NCBI RefSeq assembly: GCF_040500525.1
Contig: NZ_CP159405.1
Coordinates: 372,001-436,000 of the forward strand
DNA length: 64,000 nucleotides
From: Azospirillum formosense
GTDB taxonomy: Bacteria > Pseudomonadota > Alphaproteobacteria > Azospirillales > Azospirillaceae
Direction: 5' to 3'
Part shown: piece by piece, positions 57,268-64,000 of the stretch
How positions within the stretch are numbered: the stretch's first letter is position 1
Layout: each line of letters starts with the position of its first letter
The notes under the pieces: model-generated
The model's input: only the letters and a program-made list of their open reading frames with translations
Told to the model about the DNA's origin: nothing
Database searches by the model: none
Position numbers and translations under genes: made by a program

Positions 57268-57773
57268 GCCGGCCCGTCAGCGGTCCCGCCGCCCTCCGGC
57301 CATCGGGACGCCATCCGGGAGCCGGCGCCGCGGCGCCGCGCCGCTGGCCCTGGTATCTCCTGGTCGGCTCGCTCGCCATGAACATGCTTCTGGGCGGCAT
57401 CCTGGCCGCGCAGGCGCTGCACCTCCTGCCGCCGCCCCCGCCGCCCGATCCCGGCCAGGGGATCGCGCGCTTCGTCGAGCGCGCCGAGCACGGGCTGTCT
57501 CCCGCCGACGCGGCGATCCTGCGGAGCGGCTACGAGGCGGAGCGCGCGACGGTCGAGCGCATGCAGGAGAACATGGACTCCATGCGCCGTCACCTTCGCG
57601 ACAGCATGCAGGCGCCCAGCTTCGACCCGGACGGCCTGCGCCGCGCCCTTGAAAAGGCCCACGCGACCGAGGCCGCGCTGCGCGACCGGCTGGACAGCCG
57701 CGTGATCGAGGTGCTCGGCCGATTGTCGCCGGAGGGACGCCGCAAGCTGCTGGAGATGGGACCGCCCCGTTAG
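57264..57773 (+). CDS. Periplasmic heavy-metal-sensor-like protein (Metal_resist/CpxP-type)
   Basis: The 169-residue protein has an N-terminal membrane anchor (WYLLVGSLAMNMLLGGILAAQALHLL), a proline run and then a helical periplasmic domain (FVERAEHGLSPADAAILRSGYEAERATVERMQENMDSMRRHLRDSM). This domain resembles the Metal_resist/Spy-CpxP group, with LSPEGRRKLLEM near its end. It overlaps the previous gene by four bases and completes a sigma/anti-sigma/sensor trio. Its TAG stop is shared with the left end of the IS5-type element: the last G belongs to the IS. Confidence 0.82.
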   Translation: MSRPVSGPAALRPSGRHPGAGAAAPRRWPWYLLVGSLAMNMLLGGILAAQALHLLPPPPPPDPGQGIARFVERAEHGLSPADAAILRSGYEAERATVERMQENMDSMRRHLRDSMQAPSFDPDGLRRALEKAHATEAALRDRLDSRVIEVLGRLSPEGRRKLLEMGPPR

Positions 57774-58642
57774 GCCCTGTTCTCAAACCCTGAGCCATAG
57801 CCGGATAGCCGCGATGTGGACCATGGCGAGGTAGTTGGCGGCGAGTTTCTCGTATCGGGTGGCGATGCGACGGAACTGTTTGAGGCGGTTGATCAGGCGC
57901 TCGATGGCGTTGCGGGAGCGATAGGCGGCCCAATCCACCAGAGCACAGGGCTTCTGGCTGGAGGGCTGTGGGATCACCGCCCCGATCCCGCGCCGACGCA
58001 GGTAGTGGCGGATGGCTTGGCTGGAGTAGGCGCGGTCAGCGACCACGCGCTCGGGTCTTTGCCGCGGTCGTCCGCCTGCCACTCGGCGCACCGCGACCGC
58101 CTCCATCAGCACCGTCAACGCGCTCTGGTCGGCGGCTTGACCGGGGCTCAGCACGAAGGCGAGCGGTTGGCCGTGGCGGTCGGCGCGCAGGTGGATCTTG
58201 GTTGAGAAGCCGCCGCGCGAGCGGCCAAGCGCTTGGTTCAGCTGCCCCCTTTTGCGCCGGCGGCGTGCTGGTGGGCGCGGACCACCGTGCTGTCGACTTG
58301 GTGCAGGCTCCAGTCCAACTTGCCGGCCTCATCCGCCTCGGCTTGGACCAGTTCCAACACGCGCTCCCATACCCCGGCCTTGCGCCAGCGGTAGAAGCGG
58401 TTGGCCGCCGTCTGCCAGGGACCGTACTCGGCCGGAAGATCGCGCCAGGGCGAGCCGGTGCGGTTCACCCACAGGATCGCCCGCACGGTGCGCTCCAGGT
58501 CCCGCGCCGGCCGGCCCGTCCACGGGCGTTCCGGCGGAAGCAGCTTCAGCAAATGCTCAAGCTGCTCATCGCTCAGTTCAGATCGTGCCATCCCCCTTCA
58601 ACAGGGCACAGCCAAACCCTCACAGCCTTTGAGAACAGAACC
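57773..58642 (-). mobile_element. Complete IS5-family insertion sequence (IS427-like), 870 bp
   Basis: The element starts GGCCCTGTTCTCAAA and ends TTTGAGAACAGAACC, an imperfect terminal inverted repeat. It is flanked by a TA on each side (57771-57772 and 58643-58644), consistent with a TA target duplication. It contains two overlapping transposase frames joined by a -1 frameshift. It sits exactly between two convergent genes and supplies the last base of both of their stop codons. No other copy is visible in the window. Confidence 0.88.
57783..58591 (-). CDS. IS5-family transposase, made by -1 frameshift from two frames
   Basis: The first frame (58591-58238) has 117 residues with a DUF4096-type N-terminal domain (LSDEQLEHLLKLLPPERPWTGRPARD) and the first catalytic aspartate in HQVDSTVVRAHQHAAG. 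The second frame runs to 57783 and holds GRSRGGFSTKIHLRADRHGQPLAFVL, the second aspartate in VVADRAYSS and the DDE glutamate region NAIERLINRLKQFRRIATRYEK. The frames join at an A4G5 run (58253-58245), the probable slippage site. The fused product is about 269 residues, normal for this group. All three catalytic acidic residues are present, so the element may be active. Confidence 0.88.
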
Positions 58643-59199
58643 TAGCCGGCCTGTCCGCCAGAGGCCAGCCGTGCGGACTCCAGCCGGGCGGCGGCGTTGG
58701 CGGCCCCCATGGCAAGCGCCGCCTCGCGGGCGGTCAGGCCGCGGGCGTCCCGCGCGTCGGGGTCGGCGCCGCGGGCCAGCAGAACCTCCACCATGCCCAC
58801 CCGGTCGAACATGGCGGCGGTCATCAGCGCCGTCCGCCCGTCCGGCCCGCAGCCGTCCACCGCGGCCCCCTCCTCCAGCAGAACCCGCAGCACAGCCTCG
58901 TCCCCCTTGAAGGCGGCGGCGGCCAGCGGCGTCTGCCCGCGGTCGTTCGCCAGCTCCGGATCGGCGCCGTGGCGCATCAGGTTGCGGGCCAGTTCGGCAT
59001 GGCCATGGTAACTCGCCAGCATCAGCAGGCTGTCGCCCTTGTCGTTGCGCAGGTTGGGCGGCAGGCCCATCTCCAGCAGCTCGGTCAGTTCGGCGGTGCC
59101 GCCGGACCGCGCCCAGTGGAACAGCTTGCCGGCGAAGGCGATGGTGTCCTCGTCGAGTTCCGGGCGCGGCCCCCGTTGCGGCTCCCCCTGCGCTCCCAT
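58642..59199 (-). CDS. Ankyrin repeat protein
   Basis: The 185-residue soluble protein has about four ankyrin repeats: GTAELTELLEMGLPPNLRN, KGDSLLMLASYHGHAELARNLMRHGADPELAND, RGQTPLAAAAFKGDEAVLRVLLEEGAAVDGCG and GRTALMTAAMFDRVGMVEVLLARGADPDARD. Such proteins bind partners; the family often pairs with catalases or stress genes, but no such partner is here. Its stop codon TAG includes one base of the IS5 element; before the insertion the stop would have been TAA. Confidence 0.9.
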   Translation of the reverse strand: MGAQGEPQRGPRPELDEDTIAFAGKLFHWARSGGTAELTELLEMGLPPNLRNDKGDSLLMLASYHGHAELARNLMRHGADPELANDRGQTPLAAAAFKGDEAVLRVLLEEGAAVDGCGPDGRTALMTAAMFDRVGMVEVLLARGADPDARDARGLTAREAALAMGAANAAARLESARLASGGQAG

Positions 59200-59228
59200 G
59201 GCGGCGCCCCCTTGGTCAGGATTTCGGC

Positions 59229-60149
59229 TCAAACCGGGGAAACAACCGCCGCAGCACTTTGTTGCGCCATCTCGTCGCGCGCCTCCTCCAGCAGCCAGCC
59301 GCGGAAGGCGGCGACGGCCGGACGCTCCTGCATCCCTTCCGGGCAGACGAACCAGTAGCTGCCGGACGACGCCTCGATCTCCGGGAAGGGCAGGACGAGG
59401 CGCCCCGCCGCCATGTCCTCGGCGCACAGCATGCGGTCGGCGACGGTGGCGCCCATCCCGGCGGCGGCGGCCTGCATCGCCGGGTCCATGGCGTCGAACA
59501 CCGCGCCCTGGCGCAGCGCCTCGAAGAAGGGCAGCCCCGCCGCGGCCAGCCAGACCCGCCAGTCCCGCCCCTCCGAACAGCCGTGCAGCAGGGGGATGGC
59601 GCCGAGGTCCATCGGTTCCCGCAACCGCTCCGCCAGGGCCGGCGGGCAGACGACGGTCAGGCGCTCCGGCAGCACCTCAACGGCGGAGAGGCCGGGCGGC
59701 ACCTCCCGGCAATAGGTGATGGCGGCGTCGAATTCCTGGGGGTCCAGCTCCAGTCCGCAGCTCCAGGCGACGGTCACCCGCACCTGCACGTCGGGGTGGC
59801 GCGCCTGGAAGCGGACCAGCCGCGGCATCAGCCAGCGGATGCCGAAGGAGAAGGCCACCCGGATCCGCAGGTCCCGCCCGCGCGCCGCCAGTCGCGCCGC
59901 CGTCCCGGCGATGCGGTCGAAGGACTCCGACAGCACGGGCAGCAGGGCGCGCCCGTCGTCGGTCAGCTCGACCCGCCGGGTCAACCGCCGGAACAGCGGC
60001 ACGCCCAGCCACTCCTCCAGCCCCATGATCTGCCGGCTGACGGCGCCCTGGGTCACGCACAGCTCGTCCGCCGCCTTGGAGAAGCTCTCGTGGCGTGCCG
60101 CCGCCTCGAAGGCGCGCAGGGCGTGAAGGGGCGGCAGGGCACGCCGCAT
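59229..60149 (-). CDS. LysR family transcriptional regulator, GcvA-like
   Basis: The 306-residue protein starts LPPLHALRAFEAAARHESFSKAADELCVTQGAVSRQIMGLEEWLGVPLFRRLTRRVELTDDG, a GcvA-type helix-turn-helix, followed by the usual effector-binding domain. The ATG at 60149 has GGAG at a good distance; in-frame ATGs at 60161 and 60182 are less well supported. It diverges from a DUF1127 gene, a common pairing in alphaproteobacteria. A palindrome at 60161-60181 overlaps its 5' end and is the likely operator. Confidence 0.88.
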   Translation of the reverse strand: MRRALPPLHALRAFEAAARHESFSKAADELCVTQGAVSRQIMGLEEWLGVPLFRRLTRRVELTDDGRALLPVLSESFDRIAGTAARLAARGRDLRIRVAFSFGIRWLMPRLVRFQARHPDVQVRVTVAWSCGLELDPQEFDAAITYCREVPPGLSAVEVLPERLTVVCPPALAERLREPMDLGAIPLLHGCSEGRDWRVWLAAAGLPFFEALRQGAVFDAMDPAMQAAAAGMGATVADRMLCAEDMAAGRLVLPFPEIEASSGSYWFVCPEGMQERPAVAAFRGWLLEEARDEMAQQSAAAVVSPV

Positions 60150-60160
60150 GGGACGCTCCA

Positions 60161-60181
60161 TGGATGATGTAGGCTCATCCA
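60161..60181. promoter_or_regulatory. LysR operator candidate TGGATGA-N7-TCATCCA
   Basis: Perfect 7-base arms with a 7-base spacer lie directly upstream of the LysR start and about 85 bp before the DUF1127 gene. The spacing fits autoregulation and control of the divergent gene. Confidence 0.55.
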
Positions 60182-60266
60182 TCCTATGAGAAAGCATGGT
60201 TTGTCGTCCACGCACCGACGCGCGATTTTCCGGCTTCGTGGAATGACCGACCGGCGGGAGGGCCGC

Positions 60267-60491
60267 ATGACGAGCATGAGCGGAACGCACGACAAGCGGC
60301 GCAGCGGAACGACCGTCGGCCTCACCGCCACCCCCACGGCCGGCTCCTGGCTCGCCCGCCTGAACGGCTGGCGGGAGCGGCGGGCCTTGCGGCGCGCCCT
60401 GGCCCGCATGGACGCGCATCTCTGGGCCGACCTCGGCTTCGACGAGGCGGCGGCGCGCGAGGAGATGGACAAGCCGTTCTGGAAAGGGTGA
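60267..60491 (+). CDS. DUF1127 domain protein
   Basis: The 74-residue basic protein ends with the DUF1127 signature WRERRALRRALARMDAHLWADLGFDEAAAREEMDKPFW. In other alphaproteobacteria, small DUF1127 proteins bind RNA and affect phosphate or stress physiology. GGGAGGG lies just before the ATG at 60267; an upstream ATG at 60243 is possible. The divergent LysR gene probably regulates it. Confidence 0.85.
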   Translation: MTSMSGTHDKRRSGTTVGLTATPTAGSWLARLNGWRERRALRRALARMDAHLWADLGFDEAAAREEMDKPFWKG

Positions 60492-60504
60492 GCGGACCGG
60501 CGGC

Positions 60505-61428
60505 TCAGGGCGGCCGGTAGGCGCTGCCGTCCTCGGCGCGGGCGGGTGAGTCGACGTAGGTCCCGTGCGCCGGCACGGCGATCCGCTCGAAATCGCGGGC
60601 GAGGTCATGGAGCGCCGCCCGCATGCCGCTGCCCCGCATGGCGGGGCCGTGGCCGGTGACCACCAACTCGGGCTCAAGCCCAGCCAGCAACGCCACCGAA
60701 TCCCGCGCCTTCGCCCAATCCGTCGTGTAGTACATGGGCGGGCCGTGCATCTCCGGGTCCTGGACGGCCACGGCATAGGCGGATTCCTGGCGCGTCGTGA
60801 TGAAGGCGTCGCCCGCGATCAGGGTCCGGTCCGCCGCGCGCCAGAAGGAGACGTGTCCGGGGCTGTGCCCCGGCGTGGCAAGCCAGCGCCACCCCGGCAT
60901 GCCCGGAACGCTGCCGTCCTCGGGAAGGGGGCGCAGCCGGCCGCCCACATTCACCGGCCCGCGGGGGTAGAGCGGCGCCATCAGGGACATCAGGCCGCCG
61001 CCGACCGACGGATCGGGCGGCGGGTAGGACGCGCGGCCGTCGAGATAGGGATGCTCCAACCCGTGGGCGTAGACCGGCGCCTCCCAGCGCTCGGCCAGCT
61101 CCTCAAGGGCGCCGACATGGTCGAAATGACCGTGGGTCATCACAATGGCCGCGGGCCGCGAGTCCGGCCCGAACCGCTCCTCCGCCGCCCGGGCGATGAG
61201 GCCCGCCGTGCCCATGACGCCGGCGTCGATCAGCACCCATTGCCGGTCGCTGGGCCGGTCGCTGGGCCGGTCGCCGGCCCCCGGCACGCCGACGAAAACG
61301 ACGTTGACGATGGCGAGGCGCCGGTAGGCCAGATCGGGAGCGATCTCCCGCGTGCCGTCGTCGCGCGCCCGGTCCCGCTCCGGATCGTCGGCCCGCTCCG
61401 CGGAATCGAGAGGGATCTGCCGCGTCAT
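60505..61428 (-). CDS. MBL-fold metallo-hydrolase
   Basis: The 307-residue protein has the metallo-beta-lactamase zinc motif MTHGHFDHVGALEEL (HxHxDH), the later ligands in ATPGHSPGHVSFW and AGDAF, and the final TGHGPAMRGSG. There is no signal peptide, so it works in the cytoplasm on a thioester, phosphoester or lactone. A short in-frame tandem repeat encodes DRPSDRPSD near residue 55. The start at 61428 was chosen by fold alignment. It ends 13 bases from the convergent DUF1127 gene. Confidence 0.88.
   Translation of the reverse strand: MTRQIPLDSAERADDPERDRARDDGTREIAPDLAYRRLAIVNVVFVGVPGAGDRPSDRPSDRQWVLIDAGVMGTAGLIARAAEERFGPDSRPAAIVMTHGHFDHVGALEELAERWEAPVYAHGLEHPYLDGRASYPPPDPSVGGGLMSLMAPLYPRGPVNVGGRLRPLPEDGSVPGMPGWRWLATPGHSPGHVSFWRAADRTLIAGDAFITTRQESAYAVAVQDPEMHGPPMYYTTDWAKARDSVALLAGLEPELVVTGHGPAMRGSGMRAALHDLARDFERIAVPAHGTYVDSPARAEDGSAYRPP
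61243..61278. repeat. In-frame 12-bp tandem repeat inside the MBL-fold gene
   Basis: Three units of about 12 bp, CCGGTCGCTGGG with the last diverged, encode DRPS-type repeats. As the unit is a multiple of three, copy changes would alter length but not frame. Confidence 0.6.
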
Positions 61429-61530
61429 GCGCCGTCCTCCGTGCTGCAATGGGTGAGGGTCGGTTCCGCTCACCATTTGTAGGCAAACTGAAGGTGCCGG
61501 CGATGGTTCCCCAACGCAGGGTGGTGGCGG

Positions 61531-61914
61531 CTACTCCATCGGCTGGTCGAGCGGGCGCCCCAGCACCCCACCCGCCGCCGCGCCCAGGGCGCAGCCCAGC
61601 GCTGCGGCCGGGCCGGTCGCCGGCAGGGCGGCCCCGCCGGTCGCCGCCCCGGCGGCAACGGCGCCCGTCACCCCCATCGCGCCGCCGGCCAGACAGCCGA
61701 GCGTCAGCCCCGCCACCATGTGCCGGTTCTCGTACAGCAGGGCGCCTCCCAGGATGATCGCGCGCTCCGCCCCGTCGCGCAGCCCGCCGGTGCCGTCGGA
61801 CAGCCAGCCGCGCCACTCCGACGTGGGCGATGTGGCGTTGGCGGCCGGGGCAGCCATTGCCAGCAGCGTGGCAAGGCCCGCCGCGGCGAGGGTTCGGCCT
61901 GTCTTGTGTCGCAT
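61531..61914 (-). CDS. Secreted glycine-rich (glycine-zipper-like) protein, function unknown
   Basis: The 127-residue protein has a clear signal peptide (RTLAAAGLATLLAMAAPAANA). Then comes a short polar part (WRGWLSDGTGGLRDGAERAIILGGALLYENRH) and a long Gly/Ala segment with regular small residues (LTLGCLAGGAMGVTGAVAAGAATGGAALPATGPAAALGCALGAAAGGVLG) that should insert into or associate with a membrane. AAGGAG precedes the ATG. Glycine-zipper proteins are often outer-membrane or toxin-like; nothing here decides between these. Confidence 0.7.
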   Translation of the reverse strand: MRHKTGRTLAAAGLATLLAMAAPAANATSPTSEWRGWLSDGTGGLRDGAERAIILGGALLYENRHMVAGLTLGCLAGGAMGVTGAVAAGAATGGAALPATGPAAALGCALGAAAGGVLGRPLDQPME

Positions 61915-62105
61915 GGATGGCTCCTTTTCCAGGGCGTCAGGATACCCCATCGCGGCCTGAAAACCGCCCCGGAAGGAGGGCGGGGGAAGCGCCGGCCGGG
62001 CTACCCCCTTCGCGCCGCGCCTGTAGTAGATACTTACTGCCACACCGACAATCCGTCCCTCTAACATTCATGCTGGAGCCACCAACCGGAACGGAGCCAG
62101 CCCCC

Positions 62106-62501
62106 ATGGCCAAGGCCATCCACATGATGATCCGGGTCCTCGACGAGGAGCGGTCGCGGGACTTCTACGCCCGCGCGTTCGGCCTGGAATGCGCCGACCG
62201 CTACGCCTTCGACGGCTTCACCCTGGTCTATCTGCGCAACGCCGAAAACGACTTCGAGATCGAGCTGACCATCAACCACGGCCGCACCGAACCCTACGCG
62301 CACGGCGACGGCTACGGCCACTTGGCCGTCTGCGTCGACGACCTGGACGGGGAGCACCGGCGCTTCACCGCGCTCGGCTACGGCCCCAACCCGATCAAGG
62401 AGTTCGCGCGGGACGGCGCGCTGATGGCCCGCTTCTTCTTCGTGCAGGACCCCGACGGCTACAAGATCGAGGTCCTCCAGCGACACGGCCGCTACCGCTG
62501 A
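62106..62501 (+). CDS. VOC-family protein, lactoylglutathione lyase (glyoxalase I) type
   Basis: The 131-residue protein follows the glyoxalase I fold. It begins MAKAIHMMIRVLDEERSRDFYARAFGLE with a metal-ligand histidine (His6), then LVYLRNAENDFEIELT, HGDGYGHLAVCVDD and a final DPDGYKIEVLQR with the glutamate ligand. It probably turns the methylglyoxal-glutathione adduct into lactoylglutathione. It stands alone before the dehydrogenase operon. Confidence 0.85.
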   Translation: MAKAIHMMIRVLDEERSRDFYARAFGLECADRYAFDGFTLVYLRNAENDFEIELTINHGRTEPYAHGDGYGHLAVCVDDLDGEHRRFTALGYGPNPIKEFARDGALMARFFFVQDPDGYKIEVLQRHGRYR

Positions 62502-62532
62502 CACGGGGCCCGCGCGTGCGGCACCCGCAGCC

Positions 62533-62584
62533 AAAATCACACATGGCCTGAAAATCACACATGGCCTGAAAATCACAAACGGTC
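62533..62584. repeat. 18-bp tandem repeat before the dehydrogenase operon
   Basis: Two exact copies of AAAATCACACATGGCCTG (62533-62550 and 62551-62568) and a third, diverged partial copy (62569-62584) lie directly upstream of the gene at 62598. The A/T-rich unit, in phase with nearly two DNA turns, is a candidate multiple binding site for a regulator. Confidence 0.8.
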
Positions 62585-62597
62585 TTGGGAGGAAGCG

Positions 62598-63164
62598 ATG
62601 CGTTCTCCGACGAGCACAACAGCAAAACCCGCCCCGAAGACGGCGATCGACCGGCGCGCCTTCCTCGCGGCGTCGGTCACCGCCGCCGCGGCGACGGCCA
62701 TATTGGTGTCGGGCGGGGCGATCCTCTGCCCGCGCGAAGCCTGGGCCTATGAGACCAAGGCGCTGGCGCCGGACACCATGCGCTCGCTGATCCGAGTGGC
62801 GCGGGACATCTACCCGCACGACCGGCTGGCCGACCGCTTCTACGCCGTCGCCATGAAGGCGCAGGACGAGAAGGCGTCCGCCGACGCCGCCCTGAAGGAG
62901 CTTTACGAATCCGGCATGGCGAAGCTCGACCGGCTGGCCAAGGCCAAGCACGACGTGCCCTACGTCGACGTCGGCTGGGAAGCCGACCGGGTCCGGCTGC
63001 TGCATGAGATCGAGGCCGATCCTTTCTTCCAGACGGTGCGCGGCGGGCTGGTGACCGGGATCTACAACAACCAGGAGGTCTGGCCGCTCTTCGGCTACGA
63101 GGGCGAGAGCGCGGCCAAGGGCGGCTACATCGACCGCGGGTTCAACGACATCGAGTGGCTCTGA
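62598..63164 (+). CDS. Tat-exported small subunit of a GMC-type dehydrogenase (gluconate 2-dehydrogenase subunit 3 family)
   Basis: The 188-residue protein has a twin-arginine signal (IDRRAFLAASVTAAAATAILVSGGAIL). The mature part matches gluconate 2-dehydrogenase subunit 3-like proteins (MRSLIRVARDIYPHDRLADRFYAVAMKAQDEK, FFQTVRGGLVTGIYNNQEVWPLFGYEGESAAKGGYIDRGFNDIEWL). It would escort the large flavoprotein, encoded 28 bases downstream, through the Tat system to the periplasm. GGGAGG precedes the ATG. Confidence 0.9.
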   Translation: MRSPTSTTAKPAPKTAIDRRAFLAASVTAAAATAILVSGGAILCPREAWAYETKALAPDTMRSLIRVARDIYPHDRLADRFYAVAMKAQDEKASADAALKELYESGMAKLDRLAKAKHDVPYVDVGWEADRVRLLHEIEADPFFQTVRGGLVTGIYNNQEVWPLFGYEGESAAKGGYIDRGFNDIEWL

Positions 63165-63192
63165 CCACCGTCTCAGGAAGGATGTTTCAGCC

Positions 63193-64000
63193 ATGGCAGC
63201 GAAATTCGACCTGAACGACGACAGCGTCGTGGTGATCGTGGGATCCGGGGCCGGCGGCGGCACGCTGGGCACCCAGCTGGCCCTGAAGGGCATCAAGACG
63301 GTGATCCTGGAAGCTGGCGGCCGCCACAACATGGAGGATTTCCAGAACGACGAATGGGCCAGCTTCGCCCAGATCTCCTGGCTCGACCCGCGCACCACCT
63401 CGGGAAGCTGGCGGGTGTCGCGCGACTTTCCCGGCCTGCCGGCCTGGATCGTCAAGGCGGTCGGCGGCTCCACCGTGCACTGGGCGGGTGCCGCGCTGCG
63501 CTTCCAGCCGCACGAGTTCAAGACGCGCACCGCCTACGGCGAGGTCGCCGGCGCCAACCTGCTGGACTGGCCGATCACGCTGGAGGAGCTGGAGCCCTGG
63601 TACGCCAAGGCGGAGGACCGCATGGGTGTCACCCGCACCAACGGCATCCCCGGCCTGCCCGGCAACAACAACTTCAAGGTCCTGAAGGCCGGCGCCGACA
63701 AGATGGGCTACACGGAGTGCCACACCGGCAACATGGCGATCAATTCGGAGCCCCGCGACGGGCGCGGGGGCTGCCAGCAGATCGGCTTCTGCTTCCAGGG
63801 CTGCAAGTCCGGGGCGAAATGGTCGACCCTGATCGCCGAGATCCCCAAGGGCGAGGAGACCGGCAAGCTGGAGGTCCGCGCCAACGCCCAGGTGCTGAAG
63901 ATCGAGCACGACGCCAAGGGCAAGGTGACCGGCGTCGTCTACGCCGACAAGGACGGGGCGATCCAGCGCCAGAAGGCCCGCATCGTCGCGGTCGCCGGCA
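63193..64000 (+). CDS. GMC-family oxidoreductase, large FAD subunit (gluconate/sugar dehydrogenase type), cut by window edge
   Basis: The first 269 residues are visible. The FAD-binding motif is VGSGAGGGTLGTQLALKGIKTVILEAG (residues 17-23 are the glycine core). VGGSTVHWAGAALRFQPHEF is the GMC family segment, and a cysteine-rich region GGCQQIGFCFQGCKSGAKWS follows. The last resembles the cysteine cluster seen in periplasmic alcohol/sugar dehydrogenases that carry an iron-sulfur centre. It probably oxidises a sugar or sugar acid in the periplasm and passes electrons to a cytochrome subunit expected downstream. Confidence 0.9.
   Translation, partial: MAAKFDLNDDSVVVIVGSGAGGGTLGTQLALKGIKTVILEAGGRHNMEDFQNDEWASFAQISWLDPRTTSGSWRVSRDFPGLPAWIVKAVGGSTVHWAGAALRFQPHEFKTRTAYGEVAGANLLDWPITLEELEPWYAKAEDRMGVTRTNGIPGLPGNNNFKVLKAGADKMGYTECHTGNMAINSEPRDGRGGCQQIGFCFQGCKSGAKWSTLIAEIPKGEETGKLEVRANAQVLKIEHDAKGKVTGVVYADKDGAIQRQKARIVAVAG

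Overview
The window is 64 kb of GC-rich, densely coded bacterial DNA. Gene content and style fit an alphaproteobacterium of the Azospirillum type (Rhodospirillales): many ABC and TRAP transporters, a bacteriophytochrome, a fused fructose phosphotransferase system, TPR-glycosyltransferases, a DUF1127 protein and frequent ATGA stop/start overlaps. That assignment is inferred from gene content; no rRNA, tRNA or replication marker is present. I saw no CRISPR array or prophage. One complete IS5-type insertion sequence is present.

Layout. 1-11 kb: a truncated peptide-type ABC binding protein diverges from an aldehyde dehydrogenase. An NCS2 purine permease follows, flanked by two copies of one palindrome. 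A seven-gene minus-strand operon encodes a Pot-type ABC importer, an agmatinase-family ureohydrolase, a C-N hydrolase and a threonine-dehydratase-like enzyme, with a divergent LysR gene and a perfect operator-like palindrome. 12-18 kb: cysE, a gene-free stretch of about 650 bp, a TPR-glycosyltransferase and a membrane histidine kinase. 18-29 kb: fruA, fruK and fruB, preceded on the same strand by a hybrid kinase, a response regulator and a bacteriophytochrome. 29-36 kb: a Crp/Fnr regulator, a small WHxH protein, a PAS-HTH regulator and a peptide-type ABC importer with no ATPase gene beside it. 36-38 kb: a divergent arsenic locus (acr3, arsC / arsR) with a clear operator.

38-52 kb is one catabolic region: two related GntR/UTRA regulators, TRAP transporter genes, an amidase with a small AtzG-like partner, a CoA-transferase, acyl-CoA dehydrogenase, MmgE/PrpD protein, MaoC hydratase, CitE-type lyase, MFS transporter, TRAP binding protein and an SDR. 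The enzyme set matches the itaconate-degradation loci known from Pseudomonas aeruginosa and Yersinia. TGTA-N2-TACA operator-like sites lie before the lyase and the TRAP binding protein.

52-64 kb: a GT9-type glycosyltransferase translationally coupled to a large TPR/O-GlcNAc-transferase-like gene that carries a frameshift; an ECF sigma factor, a membrane protein (probable anti-sigma factor) and a metal-resistance-type sensor; the IS5-type element, inserted exactly where the stop codons of two convergent genes overlapped; an ankyrin protein; a LysR / DUF1127 pair; an MBL hydrolase; a glycine-rich secreted protein; a VOC enzyme; and the start of a GMC dehydrogenase operon that runs off the right edge.
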